From assembly GCF_000165485.1 (NCBI RefSeq), contig NC_014623.1, positions 9,566,893-9,630,892 of the forward strand: a stretch of 64,000 bases of DNA, written 5' to 3'. Numbering within the stretch: the first letter of the stretch is position 1; each line of letters opens with the position of its first letter. Position numbers and translations under genes: made by a program. The notes beneath the pieces are model-generated. The model ran no database searches. It saw nothing but the letters and a program-made list of their open reading frames with translations, and was not told the origin of the DNA. Positions 9,293 to 18,800 of this stretch are shown here, piece by piece. Origin of the DNA: Stigmatella aurantiaca DW4/3-1. Its GTDB lineage: Bacteria; Myxococcota; Myxococcia; Myxococcales; Myxococcaceae.

Positions 9293-10207
9293 CTAGGGCC
9301 AGATTTCGCGCACACTCAGCCACTTGAAGTCCACGTCGGGCGCGTTGTCCCACCGGAACACGGCGATGGGCCCTCCCCAGGTGATGGGCATCTTCGCGGA
9401 GGAGCCGGGGCACGGCATGGAGTCCTCGCCCCAGTCGCCCTGGTCATAGATGTCCTCCACCTCCCGCCATGTCAGCTTGTTGGCATCCTCATCCACCCAC
9501 AGTTGCAGGCGCACCCGTCCATCCGGGGTGTTGCGCATGATGGCCTTGAAGCCCACCCACTCGCCCCGTTTGAGTTCCGCCAGTTGAGAAAAACGGGACT
9601 GGGCGTAGCGCACATGCCACATCTCCTTCTGCCAGCGCACGCGCCCGTCATAGTGCAGCGCGCCCTTGTACGCGGAGCCCTCACACTCCTCGCCACCGGT
9701 GTGCTGGCCACCGCGCGCATACCAGGAGAAGTTGTCGTCCAGGCTCTGGGCCTGGTTGAGCCGGACGTAGCCGGTCATCTCCACGTTCTTCCAGTCGTTG
9801 GGCGCCTGCATGTAACCCTGGCGCGCCAGGACATCCCGGTCATAAGAGGCAATGCGGCTCTGGTTGTAACCCGTGGAGGTGAAGACGGACAGCCGCACCT
9901 CGTTGTGCCGGATCTTCCAAGAGCCATCCGGGTTCCGGGTGATGGGGTGCTGGGGCTCGAAGCGGGGATCTCCCAGGGGGTTGTTGGACAGGAACCACGT
10001 CTCACCGCCCAGCCGGGTTGGGTGGATCATCGCCACGCCGAACGGGTCCACGATGACCAAGATGGGCGGCAAGATGCCCGTGCTCCCGGGACCGTCCTGC
10101 GGCTGCGCTCGCGCGGACGGAGTCAGCGCGAGCCACAGCACCACGAACCATGCCGTCCACCCCTGCGGGCGCAAACGGCTGCCACCACCCTGCGTCTGTC
10201 GTTCCAT
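9293..10207 (-). CDS. Secreted protein of unknown function, probable beta-sandwich (polysaccharide-lyase/ConA-like)
   Basis: A 304-residue protein with a long N-terminus, a hydrophobic signal core (TAWFVVLWLALTPSARA) and a probable cleavage after ARA. The mature part is rich in Trp, Tyr and charged strands (SWYARGGQHTGGEECEG, KEMWHVRYAQSRFS, VRLQLWVDEDANKLTWREVEDIYD). This pattern resembles secreted carbohydrate-active jelly-roll domains of the alginate-lyase-7 or ConA type. No catalytic residues can be assigned with certainty. It lies downstream of, and on the same strand as, treZ but across a gap of 32 bases, so co-transcription is possible. Confidence 0.6.
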   Translation of the reverse strand: MERQTQGGGSRLRPQGWTAWFVVLWLALTPSARAQPQDGPGSTGILPPILVIVDPFGVAMIHPTRLGGETWFLSNNPLGDPRFEPQHPITRNPDGSWKIRHNEVRLSVFTSTGYNQSRIASYDRDVLARQGYMQAPNDWKNVEMTGYVRLNQAQSLDDNFSWYARGGQHTGGEECEGSAYKGALHYDGRVRWQKEMWHVRYAQSRFSQLAELKRGEWVGFKAIMRNTPDGRVRLQLWVDEDANKLTWREVEDIYDQGDWGEDSMPCPGSSAKMPITWGGPIAVFRWDNAPDVDFKWLSVREIWP

Positions 10208-10239
10208 GGCTCCCCCCGAGCAATGGGTATTGGGTCAGG

Positions 10240-12090
10240 TCAATCCCAGCGGCGCACCACGGCGGCCGAGGGCCCCTCCAACCGGAGGACCCCCTCGCGC
10301 AGGGGCGGTGTGTCCACCGCTCCGCCAAACCGGGGGGCTTCGCTCCACAGCAGCAACTCGGCCCGGGCTCCCGGGGACATCCGGTGCTCCAGCGTCCCCC
10401 GGATGTTGAGCAGGACCAGGAGCGACTGTCCCGCGGCCTTGAACTCGAGGGCGAGCGCGTCCGCGCCCAGCGTCTCGAGCGCGTAGCGGCCCCGGCGGCG
10501 CTCCTTCAGGGCTGGCTCGGTGGCACGCAGCCGCAACAGCTCCCGGTAGAGCTCACGCACGGGCGCATGGGGCGGCTTCTCCGCCTCACCCCAGTTCAGG
10601 CGGGAGCCCTCGAAGGTCTCCTTTGCCTGCGGATCCGGCACGGTGTCGCCCTCGAAACGCGAGAAGCCAGCGAACTCCTTGCGCCGCCCCTCGGTGACGA
10701 GCTTGCCCAACTCCGCGTGGTGATCCGTGAAGTAGAGGAACGGGGTGCTCGCGTTCCACTCCTGGCCCATGAAGAGCAGCGGCGTGTACGGGGAGAGCAG
10801 CAAGAGCGTGCTCATGGCGCGGTAGGCGGCCGGAGAGACATCCTGGCCGAGCCGCTCCCCGTGGGCGCGGTTGCCCACCTGGTCGTGGTTCTGGATGCAG
10901 TGGACAAAGCTGCGCGGGGGCAGGTGGCCCGCGGGGGTGCCCCGCGCGTGGCCCTGGTTCTTGGAGACCTGCCCCTCGTAGAACCAGCCCTGGCGGAGCG
11001 TCTTCGCGATGTCCTCCGCGCTGCCCGTGTAGTCCTGGTAGTAGCCCTCGCTGTCGCCCGCGAAGGCGCGCCGCAGCTGGTGGTGCAGGTCATCGGCCCA
11101 GACGCCATCCAGCCCCACGCCGCCTTCGGCCTCCGGGCGGAGCAGCCGGGCCTCGTTGCGCTCGTCCTCGGCGATGATGAGCACCCGCCGATCGGGCGCG
11201 GCGGCCCGGGCGCGGCGACAGATCTCCGTCAGCAGGTGGGGCGAGCTGTCATCCACGATGGCGTGCGCGGCATCCAGCCGCAGACCATCCGCGTGGTAGT
11301 CGCGGATCCACATGTCCACGTTGGAGAGCACCATCTCGCGGACGGGGGCGGACTCCTTGCCGTCGTAGTTGACCGCATCCCCCCAGGGGGTGTGGTGGCG
11401 GCCGGTGAAGTAGTGCGGCGAGTAGCAGCGCAGGTAGTTCCCGTCCGGCCCGAAGTGGTTGTAGACGGCGTCGATGAAGACGGCGAGCCCCTGAGCGTGC
11501 GCCGCGTCGATGAGCCGCCGGAGACTCTCGGGGCTGCCATAACTGTGGTGGGGCGCGAAGAGATCCACCCCGTCGTAGCCCCAGTTGCGCGTGCCCGGGA
11601 AACTGGCCAGCGGCATGAGCTCCAGGGCGGTGACGCCCAGCTCGCGAATGGCCTTCAGCCGGGGAATGAGCGCCTCGAAGGTGCCCTCGGGCGTGGCCGT
11701 GCCGACATGCACTTCATAGAGGACGAGCGCCTCGGGGTCCGGCCCCTTCCAGCCCGCGTCCGTCCAGGCGAAGTCCGGCACGGCGACCTCGGAGGGACCA
11801 TGAACGCCCTGCGGCTGGGAGCGGGACCAGGGGTCCGGGAAGGGCCCCTCACCCTCCACGCGGAGCTTGTAGCGCACGCCCGCGCCGGCATCCTCCAGCA
11901 CGGCGCTGAAGTACCCATGAGGCTCTGGCGACATGGGGAGCACGCGCCCGGGCTTGCCCTCCGCATCATGGAGGACCACGTCCACCTGGCGGTGTCCCGG
12001 GGCCCACACCCGCCAGTGGACCTTCGGCCCTGGCTCGACCCATGCTCCCATCTTCGGTACAGCGGCTCGCGTTGGCTCAACTGGCGTCAT
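10240..12090 (-). CDS. treZ: Malto-oligosyltrehalose trehalohydrolase
   Basis: A 616-residue GH13 enzyme of the TreY-TreZ trehalose pathway, which releases trehalose from the maltooligosyl-trehalose end. The N-terminal carbohydrate-binding module-48 like domain (15-105) has the TreZ hallmark VHWRVWAP. The (beta/alpha)8 barrel carries LYEVHVG, the nucleophile Asp273 in DGLRLDAAHAI, the acid/base Glu308 in LIIAEDERNE, and Asp403 in IQNHDQVGN. The C-terminal beta domain ends in AVVRRWD. The length fits TreZ (about 600). treY is not in the window; a GH77 enzyme for alpha-glucans lies at 36513. The start is the ATG at 12090; no better start is seen. Confidence 0.93.
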   Translation of the reverse strand: MTPVEPTRAAVPKMGAWVEPGPKVHWRVWAPGHRQVDVVLHDAEGKPGRVLPMSPEPHGYFSAVLEDAGAGVRYKLRVEGEGPFPDPWSRSQPQGVHGPSEVAVPDFAWTDAGWKGPDPEALVLYEVHVGTATPEGTFEALIPRLKAIRELGVTALELMPLASFPGTRNWGYDGVDLFAPHHSYGSPESLRRLIDAAHAQGLAVFIDAVYNHFGPDGNYLRCYSPHYFTGRHHTPWGDAVNYDGKESAPVREMVLSNVDMWIRDYHADGLRLDAAHAIVDDSSPHLLTEICRRARAAAPDRRVLIIAEDERNEARLLRPEAEGGVGLDGVWADDLHHQLRRAFAGDSEGYYQDYTGSAEDIAKTLRQGWFYEGQVSKNQGHARGTPAGHLPPRSFVHCIQNHDQVGNRAHGERLGQDVSPAAYRAMSTLLLLSPYTPLLFMGQEWNASTPFLYFTDHHAELGKLVTEGRRKEFAGFSRFEGDTVPDPQAKETFEGSRLNWGEAEKPPHAPVRELYRELLRLRATEPALKERRRGRYALETLGADALALEFKAAGQSLLVLLNIRGTLEHRMSPGARAELLLWSEAPRFGGAVDTPPLREGVLRLEGPSAAVVRRWD

Positions 12091-12523
12091 GGCTCGGCTT
12101 ACTTAAGCCGCCCAAGGGCTCGATGGGGAGCGCCCCCTTCCACGCCACACGCTTCAGGAGGGGAGATGTTCACTTGTCTGCCCCATGACTGGAGAGCGGC
12201 GGACAAAACCATGGGAGGCCCGTTCAACGCGCCGGGAGGAATTTCCGCTCCCACTCGTCCGCCCGCGGGTGAAGCTCCATCCGCAGGGCCATGGCGGGCG
12301 AGGTCAATGCGTGGACATCAACGAAGCTCACGGTCCGAGACCTCCTCTTTCCAATGAGCGGCTGGGTAGACAAGCGCCCGGGGAGTCCCCATGGAGGACC
12401 AGCGTCCTGGCGCCTGGGAGGAGGCCGCCCGCCAGGACCATCCCCTTGCCGGTGCTCACCCTGTCCTGGAAGATGCCGTGGCCCACGCACAGCCCGTGAG
12501 GCATTGACAGACAGGCGCCACGG
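12091..12523. other. Intergenic region between treZ and the ClpX-like gene
   Basis: No complete gene is supported. A short plus-strand frame from 12166 (63 residues) follows an AGGAGGGG motif but has no recognisable sequence. The minus strand holds the kinase-tail remnant listed separately at 12224. Promoters of the two divergent genes must lie here; no clear sigma-54 or -35/-10 pattern was seen. Confidence 0.5.
12224..12330 (-). pseudogene. Remnant of a kinase C-terminal tail (DEWERKFL motif)
   Basis: The minus-strand frame ends with MALRMELHPRADEWERKFL plus three residues and a stop. The kinase encoded at 20377-22524 ends with the closely similar MAVSIQLDEWERKFLAKR and a stop. The nucleotide sequence around both tails is also alike. 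The upstream part of this frame (to 12532) has no kinase-like sequence, so it is best read as the broken-off end of a related kinase gene rather than a gene. The boundary at 12330 is approximate. Confidence 0.4.
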
Positions 12524-13663
12524 ATGCCCCACCGATCAGGACCGGAGCCCCTTTCCCCCCTTCCTGCGGAGGACGTGCGCCAGCGCGTGGCGGAGCTGAA
12601 CGTGCTCTCGCCCAAGGAGATCGACGGCCGCTTGACCCAGCTGGGCTATCGCGGCCAGGAGGAGGCCCGGCGGGCCGCGGCGGTGCTCGCCTACCGCCAC
12701 GTGCGGCGGGTGCGAAGGCTGTACCTGGAGGGCATTCCTCCCGAGGGCGCCGCGCGCGAGAACTGCCTCTTCCTGGGCCCCACCGGCAGCGGAAAGACGT
12801 ACCTGGTGGAGCTGCTCTTCCGGGAGATCCTCTCCGTCCCCACGGTGATGGCGGACGCCACCCAGTTCTCCGAGACGGGCTACGTGGGGGACGACGTCAA
12901 CACGCTCGTCTCCCGCCTCTACGAGGCCGCCGAGGGCGATGTGGCTTGGGCGGGGTGCGGCGTCATCTGCATGGACGAGTTCGACAAGCTCGCCACGAGC
13001 CGTTCCGACAGCCGTTTCGCCGGGCAGCAGACCACCAAGGACGTGAGCGGCTTCGGCGTTCAGCGGAGCCTGCTGCACCTGCTGTCCGCCTCCGAGGTCG
13101 ACTTCCCGCCCGACTTTGGCTTCACCAGCCGGACCCGGCCGCTGTCCATTGGGATGGCGGGCATCACCTTCATCGCCTGTGGGGCCTTCAGCGGCCTGAG
13201 GAGCACCGCGGAGGGCATGACCCACGCCGAACGCCTGGGCTTCGGGCGCGAGCCCCAGCGCAGGGAGCAGGAGGCCATCGCCGAGCGCGTGACGGACGCC
13301 CAGCTCGAGCAGACCACCGCCTTCGCGCGCTACGGCTTTATCCCAGAGCTCATCGGCCGCTTCAACCGCATCGTCTCCTTCGCCCCGCTGGATGCCGCCA
13401 CCCTGAAGGACATCCTCCAGGCCAACGTGCTGCGGCTCTATGAGCAGGAGTTCGAGTTGGAGGGGCTCCAACTCGTGGTGGAACCCTCGGTCCGGGAGTG
13501 GGTGGTGGCCGGGGCCCTCAAGCGGGAAACGGGCGCCCGAGGGCTGCGCGCCGCCCTGGCCCCGGTGCTCGAACAGGCCGCCTATGAGCACTTCGGCCAA
13601 CACCAGGCATCCACCCTCCGCCTCGTGCTGAAGGACGGCCTCGTCACACTCATCGCGGAGTGA
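12524..13663 (+). CDS. ClpX-like AAA+ unfoldase lacking the N-terminal zinc domain
   Basis: A 379-residue AAA+ protein closely related to ClpX. It has Walker A GPTGSGKT (85-92), the ClpX pore-1 loop GYVG in ADATQFSETGYVGDDV (119-122), Walker B ICMDEFDK (148-155), the RDVSG-like TKDVSGFGVQ and sensor-2 KRETGARGLR (333-342). The four-Cys zinc-binding domain of genuine ClpX is absent, and the RKH loop is replaced by a GFTSRTRPL segment. An LGF tripeptide (238-240) sits where ClpX has its IGF ClpP-docking loop, so interaction with ClpP is plausible. No clpP, tig or lon gene is adjacent, so this is an orphan paralogue, not the housekeeping clpX. Confidence 0.85.
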   Translation: MPHRSGPEPLSPLPAEDVRQRVAELNVLSPKEIDGRLTQLGYRGQEEARRAAAVLAYRHVRRVRRLYLEGIPPEGAARENCLFLGPTGSGKTYLVELLFREILSVPTVMADATQFSETGYVGDDVNTLVSRLYEAAEGDVAWAGCGVICMDEFDKLATSRSDSRFAGQQTTKDVSGFGVQRSLLHLLSASEVDFPPDFGFTSRTRPLSIGMAGITFIACGAFSGLRSTAEGMTHAERLGFGREPQRREQEAIAERVTDAQLEQTTAFARYGFIPELIGRFNRIVSFAPLDAATLKDILQANVLRLYEQEFELEGLQLVVEPSVREWVVAGALKRETGARGLRAALAPVLEQAAYEHFGQHQASTLRLVLKDGLVTLIAE

Positions 13664-13923
13664 GGCAAAGCCCACCTAACCCCACCTGAGCACGGTTCGT
13701 GCATTGCCAGGGGCGCCGCGAGCAGCCGTCCCAAAGAACGCCCCGGCCCAAGATTCTTTGCATCATTTTCCTCCCCGCCGGCTCCTTCACCGTCGAGAGG
13801 ATGACGTGCCCGGCCTCACGAAAGTGAATTCGGGACGGGCCTGCCATCCGCTCATGTGGCACCGGGGAGCCCTACGGCCGCGCTCCCTGTGAACGAACAC
13901 ACCGCAGACAATTGGGGTTATCA

Positions 13924-14553
13924 ATGAACGGCAAGAACGTGTGGGGAATGTTTTCCGTGGTCATGGGCATGGCAGTCCTGTCGGGCTGCGGGGCCAACGG
14001 GCCGCAGGCGGCGGACAAGCTTCAGGCCCAGCCCGCCAAGGCGGAAGTGAAGGTGGTCGAAGCGCCGTCTTCCCGGATGCCGGACTTCAAGCTGGAGCAG
14101 ATGTCCGTGCTGCTGGATGGCAAGGTCCACTCGATGGGCTCGCTGTCTGAAATCAGCAGCCCGCTCTCCGTCATCGTCGATGAGGAGAGCCTCAAGACGG
14201 GCATGGCCCGGGCTTACCGGACCACGGAAGAGTTTGACGCTTACGTGGCGACTCAGAACAAGCAGTGCGACACCTCGGACGTATCCGCGATGGACACCAC
14301 GTCGCAGTGCGTGTTCTATGACACCCTCGGCTGCACGGGCTGGAACCTCCGGTTGGCGATCAACTGCGGCTACGCGATCGGCAATCTCTCGAGCTTGCTG
14401 ACCGTTCAGTCCTTCGGTCTGGGATGTGGCACGACCTTCGTCTGCCCCACCGCGGATTGTTCCGGCACCTGCATTGCCGCGACCGGGACCGCGGGCGCTT
14501 GTGTCGACATCACGAGCGGCTTGGTGCAGTGCGCGGGCTGCGCCAACTTCTAA
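13924..14553 (+). CDS. Cys-rich predicted lipoprotein of unknown function
   Basis: A 209-residue protein with a classical lipoprotein signal: MNGKNVWGMF, a hydrophobic core and the lipobox LSGC at about 22-25. The mature part contains about eleven further Cys residues concentrated in the last 100 residues, ending CAGCANF, which suggests several disulfides or a metal site in the envelope. No domain is recognised. The start was set at the ATG; a TTG four codons upstream is less likely. A hairpin with a T-tract follows at 14582-14645, so it is probably monocistronic. Confidence 0.75.
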   Translation: MNGKNVWGMFSVVMGMAVLSGCGANGPQAADKLQAQPAKAEVKVVEAPSSRMPDFKLEQMSVLLDGKVHSMGSLSEISSPLSVIVDEESLKTGMARAYRTTEEFDAYVATQNKQCDTSDVSAMDTTSQCVFYDTLGCTGWNLRLAINCGYAIGNLSSLLTVQSFGLGCGTTFVCPTADCSGTCIAATGTAGACVDITSGLVQCAGCANF

Positions 14554-14581
14554 TCCAAGGCGCAGCATCGGCAGCACCCAT

Positions 14582-14645
14582 GAGAGGGCAATGGGCTGGC
14601 TCGACCCTTTGGGGTCTGGCCTCCTGTTGCCCTCTCGTCGCTTTT
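14582..14645 (+). terminator. Probable Rho-independent terminator of the Cys-rich lipoprotein gene
   Basis: A perfect 10-bp inverted repeat pairs 14582-14591 (GAGAGGGCAA) with 14627-14636 (TTGCCCTCTC). A smaller GACCC/GGGTC hairpin lies inside the 35-base loop. The downstream stretch GTCGCTTTT ends in a short T run. It starts 29 bases after the stop at 14553. Confidence 0.6.
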
Positions 14646-14686
14646 CCCGTCCAGCATTCTGAGCATCCAAGAAAGGGGGCCCGCGC

Positions 14687-14763
14687 AATGAACCATTTCA
14701 CACCCCCAACGGCTGGCTTCCGCGCTGTGAACGCTTTCACAACTGGAAAGTGAAATCTTCACT
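14687..14763. promoter_or_regulatory. CRP-type palindrome with two degenerate neighbours
   Basis: At 14726-14741 there is a perfect TGTGA-N6-TCACA (TGTGAACGCTTTCACA), the binding pattern of CRP/FNR-family regulators. On its left, 14687-14702 keeps the TCACA half and TGA of the other half. On its right, 14749-14763 is a tighter palindrome AGTGAAATCTTCACT. The same 16-bp pattern occurs five times at 29664-29810, so one regulator may control both loci. The nearest downstream gene is the YhhN-like one, 218 bases away. Confidence 0.6.
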
Positions 14764-14958
14764 GGAGCAAAAGGCCCTTTGGGTGATTCATTGATGCAAC
14801 ACAAGCAAGCCCATGAATACAAGGAGGTCTTACCCGTTGACGTGAGTCACAAAAGCCAGCCAACCGCTCCGTCAAAGCGCTGCTGCCCATCGGCTGATGA
14901 CCGCGCAAGAACCACAAGCAACCAGATCTCAAGCATCCTCACACCCGCAAGGACTCCT

Positions 14959-15858
14959 ATGAGCAACGCCAACACCCCACACAGAACACAACGCAAACAG
15001 ATTGTCCGCTCCATGCTCCTCGTGGCGCTGATGGTTTTTCTGACGGGCTTGTACCAGGGCATGGGCTGGCTGGTGTATTCCCTGCTCCATCAGGAGGGGG
15101 GCTGCTTGACCCCGGAGTGCGCGCGCGCGAGTGAATACGCGATCTGGACCGCCCAGCATGCCGGTTTCGCACGCACGATTCTGTTCTTGGTGATGGTGCT
15201 GCGCATTGGACAGAACAACCTCTCGCGCGCCGATTACCGGCTCCTCGTGGTGGCCTCCGGATTGACCGTCGTCGCCGACTACTTCCTCGTGTACCAGCGT
15301 GAAAACTTCATGGCCGGGCTCGGGGTGTTCGTGGGGGTCCACCTTCTCTACACCCTCCGCCACGCCCGGGGCTTCGCCGAATCACTGCAACCCGCCCGGC
15401 GGGCACGCACGTGGCGCCTGCTCTTGCTCTCCGCCGCCGGGGTGCTGCTCCTGAGCGCCGCGGCGCTCTGGTGGATCCACGCGAAGACACGCGAGCTGTC
15501 CCTGACACCTCCTGGAGCACCGGTGGTCCTCTATCTCGCCGTGCTGTCGCTCTCGTTGTGGATGGCCTGGGGGACCTTGATCCGCCAAGGCTTCACGCGC
15601 TTCCACGCCCGGCTCATCGCGGTGGGGATGACGAGCTTCTACTTGTGCGATCTCTGCGTGGGAATGTCTTCCCTCCTCAACGGCCTTGAGACGAAGCCAG
15701 GCAGCTTCTTCGACAACTGCGTCGGCTTCTTCTACTCACCCGCCCTGGTGCTGCTGGCGATGAGTGGCTACCGCACACCTCCCTCCCCCCCTGCTGTGGT
15801 CAAGCTCCGCCTCAACGAGACTCAGGCTGCCCCGCTCTCGCTGAACCCAGGCGTGTAG
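14959..15858 (+). CDS. YhhN-like membrane protein (lysoplasmalogenase family)
   Basis: A 299-residue polytopic membrane protein with about seven to eight hydrophobic helices. Two conserved YhhN/TMEM86-like stretches are visible: LTVVADYFLVYQ followed by AGLGVFVGVHLLYTLRHAR, and ARLIAVGMTSFYLCDLCVG, each with the membrane-embedded Asp. This family includes lysoplasmalogenases that hydrolyse the vinyl-ether of lysoplasmalogens; ether lipids are developmental signals in myxobacteria, so such a role is attractive but inferred. The start MSNANTPHRT follows an AAGGA motif by 5 bases; the frame is open 60 residues further upstream. The gene overlaps the convergent kinase gene by 37 bases. Confidence 0.6.
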   Translation: MSNANTPHRTQRKQIVRSMLLVALMVFLTGLYQGMGWLVYSLLHQEGGCLTPECARASEYAIWTAQHAGFARTILFLVMVLRIGQNNLSRADYRLLVVASGLTVVADYFLVYQRENFMAGLGVFVGVHLLYTLRHARGFAESLQPARRARTWRLLLLSAAGVLLLSAAALWWIHAKTRELSLTPPGAPVVLYLAVLSLSLWMAWGTLIRQGFTRFHARLIAVGMTSFYLCDLCVGMSSLLNGLETKPGSFFDNCVGFFYSPALVLLAMSGYRTPPSPPAVVKLRLNETQAAPLSLNPGV

Positions 15859-18800
15859 AGGGCCGTCCAGCGGGCAGGATTCCGGATGCTCTGCCCACGC
15901 AGGGTGGCGTCGGCGGCCTCGATCAGCGCACGCCCCCCGCTGCCGCCCATCAGCTGCCCCATGCGCCTGCGCGCACACGCGGCGTGGAGCATCATGTCAG
16001 CCGCCACGAATCCACGGACCGCGGCGTCTAGCGGCTCCAAGGCCCTGTGAGACTGTCCTTGCGCCGCGAGGAGGCAGGCTCGCAACAAGGAGGCGGACGC
16101 GCTCGCCACGCCGGTCCGCTCCTTGTCGAGGCGCACGGCTTCCTTCTCGGCGGACGCGAGCAGGGCCTTGCGCTCGCCCGTGGGCCTTGCGCTCGCCGCG
16201 GCAATGGCGGCACTGCCGCGCAGCAGCGTCATGGGAATGCGGTGAAACTGGATGCGCAGGATGTTGGACTGCACCATGTCCGGCCACGTCCGGTTCAGCC
16301 GCTCCCATGCGCCCGCGGTATCCCCCGCGTAGAGCGCATACTGCGTCTCGCCATAGAGCGCCCAGAAGTGCATGACGTGGAAGCCCCGGTGGGACCACCG
16401 GCCAATGCTGTCCCGCATGGCCTCACTGGCGTGCGTCACATCGTCCGCCGCCAGGGGCGTGTACCAGGTGTGCATCCGCGCATACGTGGCCGCGAAGAGA
16501 TCCCCACGCTCCAGGGCGGTCCGGATGTGCGCGTCCACGAAACGGGCCAGCTCGTGAAGCTTTCCCATCCAGAGCAGGGAGACCTCGGAGAAGACGACGC
16601 CGGCCTCGATTTCGAAGGGAGCGCCCGTGCACTGATTGCGAAGCAGCGCACTGGCCGCGGTGGCGTGCTCGACCGTGACACGCCAGTGGCTCAGGCACAT
16701 CTCCACGGCGGCCCGGCAGATGCCCACGGTGCCAAGGACGAGCGGATCATCGAGCCGCTGGCCGAGCGCCTGGGCTTGCTCGAGCATCTGCTTCGCCCGG
16801 GGATAGCCCGCCAGGCCCTGAAGCGCCAGGATGGTGGCGTAGTGGCTCAAACCGAGCGCGACGCGGCGGGGCTCACCGCATTCGAGCGCGCTCAGCAGCG
16901 CGGTGCCGAAAAAAGCCCCTCCTCGGAGGGTGTCCACCAGGGCCAGTCCCCTGCCAGCCGAGTGGCAGATGTCGATGGGGAGGAGCTCGTCGGCGGAGAG
17001 CGCCTCCGCGGAACGCTCGTGGAAATCCGTGCCCCGGAGTTGGATCTGAGCGAAGCGGGCAGCGAGGGTGAGGGTGGCGCGAAAGGCCGTCTCCGGGTAA
17101 GGCACCCGCGCCCAGGCAAGCACCCCGCGCAGCACTTCAACACCCTCGTCGATGTGGCCGCTCACCATGAATTGCTCCGCCGCGCGGCGCCGCAGGTCCA
17201 CGGCTTCCGCGTCCGGCCGGCCGACGGCGGCCGCGAGCAGCAACGGCGCGGCCTCCGCGCCCCGGCCCGCGTTGACGAGCGCATTCGCCAAGCGCAAATG
17301 GAGCACCTGCGTGTCATCGGTTCCGTGCCAGGAAAGCGCGCGCTGATAGAGCCGGGCGGCATGATCGAACGCGAGGGTGGCCTCGGCCCGCTCCGCGGCG
17401 AGGAGGACGTAGGTCCGGGCGCGCGGGAGGTCGCCAGCCCCCTCCAGGTGGACGGCGAGCACTTCGGGATCCGCGCCGTTCGCTTCGAGGGCGTCGGCAA
17501 GGCACTGATGGCACTCGCGCAGCAGCGCCTCGCCGAGCGCGCCCACCACGGCTTCGCGGACGCGATCGTGGTAGGGCTCGACCAGATCGCGCGCCCTCGC
17601 TCCATGCGTGCGAACCAGGTGCGCGGCGCGAAGCAAGCCCAACGTGGTGGCTGCATCCGAGGCCAGCGCTGCCGCGGCCACCGCCACGTTCTGCTCCAGC
17701 GGCCGCGACGCGACGGAGAGCACATTCAACAGCCGCCGGGCATCCTCCGGCAGTTGGCGCACATACTCGAGGAGCACGCCCTCCATCGAGAGGCCCCTGA
17801 GCGCCGTCTCGCTGATCTCTTCCCGGGCAAGCACATGCCGCGCGAGCAGGCCGATGAAGAACGGGCTTCCTTCTGCCTCCTGGGAGATGACCGCGGGAAG
17901 CTCCCCCATGGCCGCGCCGCGGGGGCCGAGGAGCGCGCGGGCCAAGCGGGCCCCCGCCTCGGGGGCGAGCCGCCCCAGCTCGACCCGGCGTTGCTCGCCG
18001 AGATCGAACGAGCCACTGTCCAGAAACGCCCTGAGCGTTTGGAAGAACCCGCTTCGCTGCTCCTCCTCACTGCGAAAGGTGCACAACAACAACATTTGAG
18101 GGGGCTCTGAAGAGGAGAGCAGACTCGCCATCAGCCGTGCGCTGTCGACATCCCCCCATTGGAGATCTTCGAGACAGAGCACCAGCGGGCGCTGCCGCGC
18201 CAGCTCACAGAGGATCTCCTTGAGCGCACGGAAGGCGCGCAGGCGCGACTCGGCCTGGTTTTCAACCTCTGGCGCGAGCGTTTCTGGAGATGCGCCGAGG
18301 CATTCAAAGCGGCGGAGCGTCGGGAAGATGCGTGCCAGCGCGTGCCCATCCGCTCCGAGCAGCGACTGGGTTTGGGCAGGCGGCAGGCTTTCGAGGTGCT
18401 CTGCCAAGGCATCGATGAGGCTGTCCCATGCCTTGTAGGGCACGCTCTCGCGCTCGTAGCAGCGCCCGGAGAGGACGAGGACCTCGCTGCTTCGGCAAAG
18501 CTCGCCGACAAAGTGGTGGATGAGCGCGGACTTCCCCATGCCCGAATGCCCGCTGACGTAGACGGTCACCGCGCGGCCTTGGCGCGACACCTCGAAAGCC
18601 TGGTGAAGTTGGGCGAGCCACTCCTCGCGGCCGAGCAACGGCAGTTCGTCCACCGTGGGAACGGCCCGGTTCCTGCCGCCGTCCAGCCACCGGAGGAAAT
18701 CTTCGCCCGTCGGCCGTTGCTCGGGCGACACGCTGAGACAAGCGAGACAGAGCCGCTCCAGTTCCTCCGGAATGCCCTGAACCCGCGAGGAGGGCGGCGG

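Larger units (their letters stand above)
14554..14958 (+). other. Intergenic region with terminator and CRP-type site
   Basis: The first part holds the terminator of the lipoprotein gene. The second part, upstream of the YhhN-like gene, holds one perfect TGTGA-N6-TCACA palindrome and two imperfect relatives (listed separately). A longer frame from 14779 in phase with the YhhN-like gene has no homology before residue 61 and is taken as non-coding. Confidence 0.5.

Noticed and set aside
10150-12357. 735-residue plus-strand frame over treZ
   Set aside because: It is antisense to a well-supported TreZ gene, has His/Gln/Arg-rich low-complexity content and no domain; it is a high-GC shadow.
13736-13765. 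Possible sigma-54 promoter upstream of the Cys-rich lipoprotein
   Set aside because: GG and GC elements are present but the spacing is 13 instead of 10 bases.
14779-14958. N-terminal extension of the YhhN-like protein
   Set aside because: The 60 extra residues have no homology or hydrophobic pattern, and AAGGA stands before the inner ATG at 14959.
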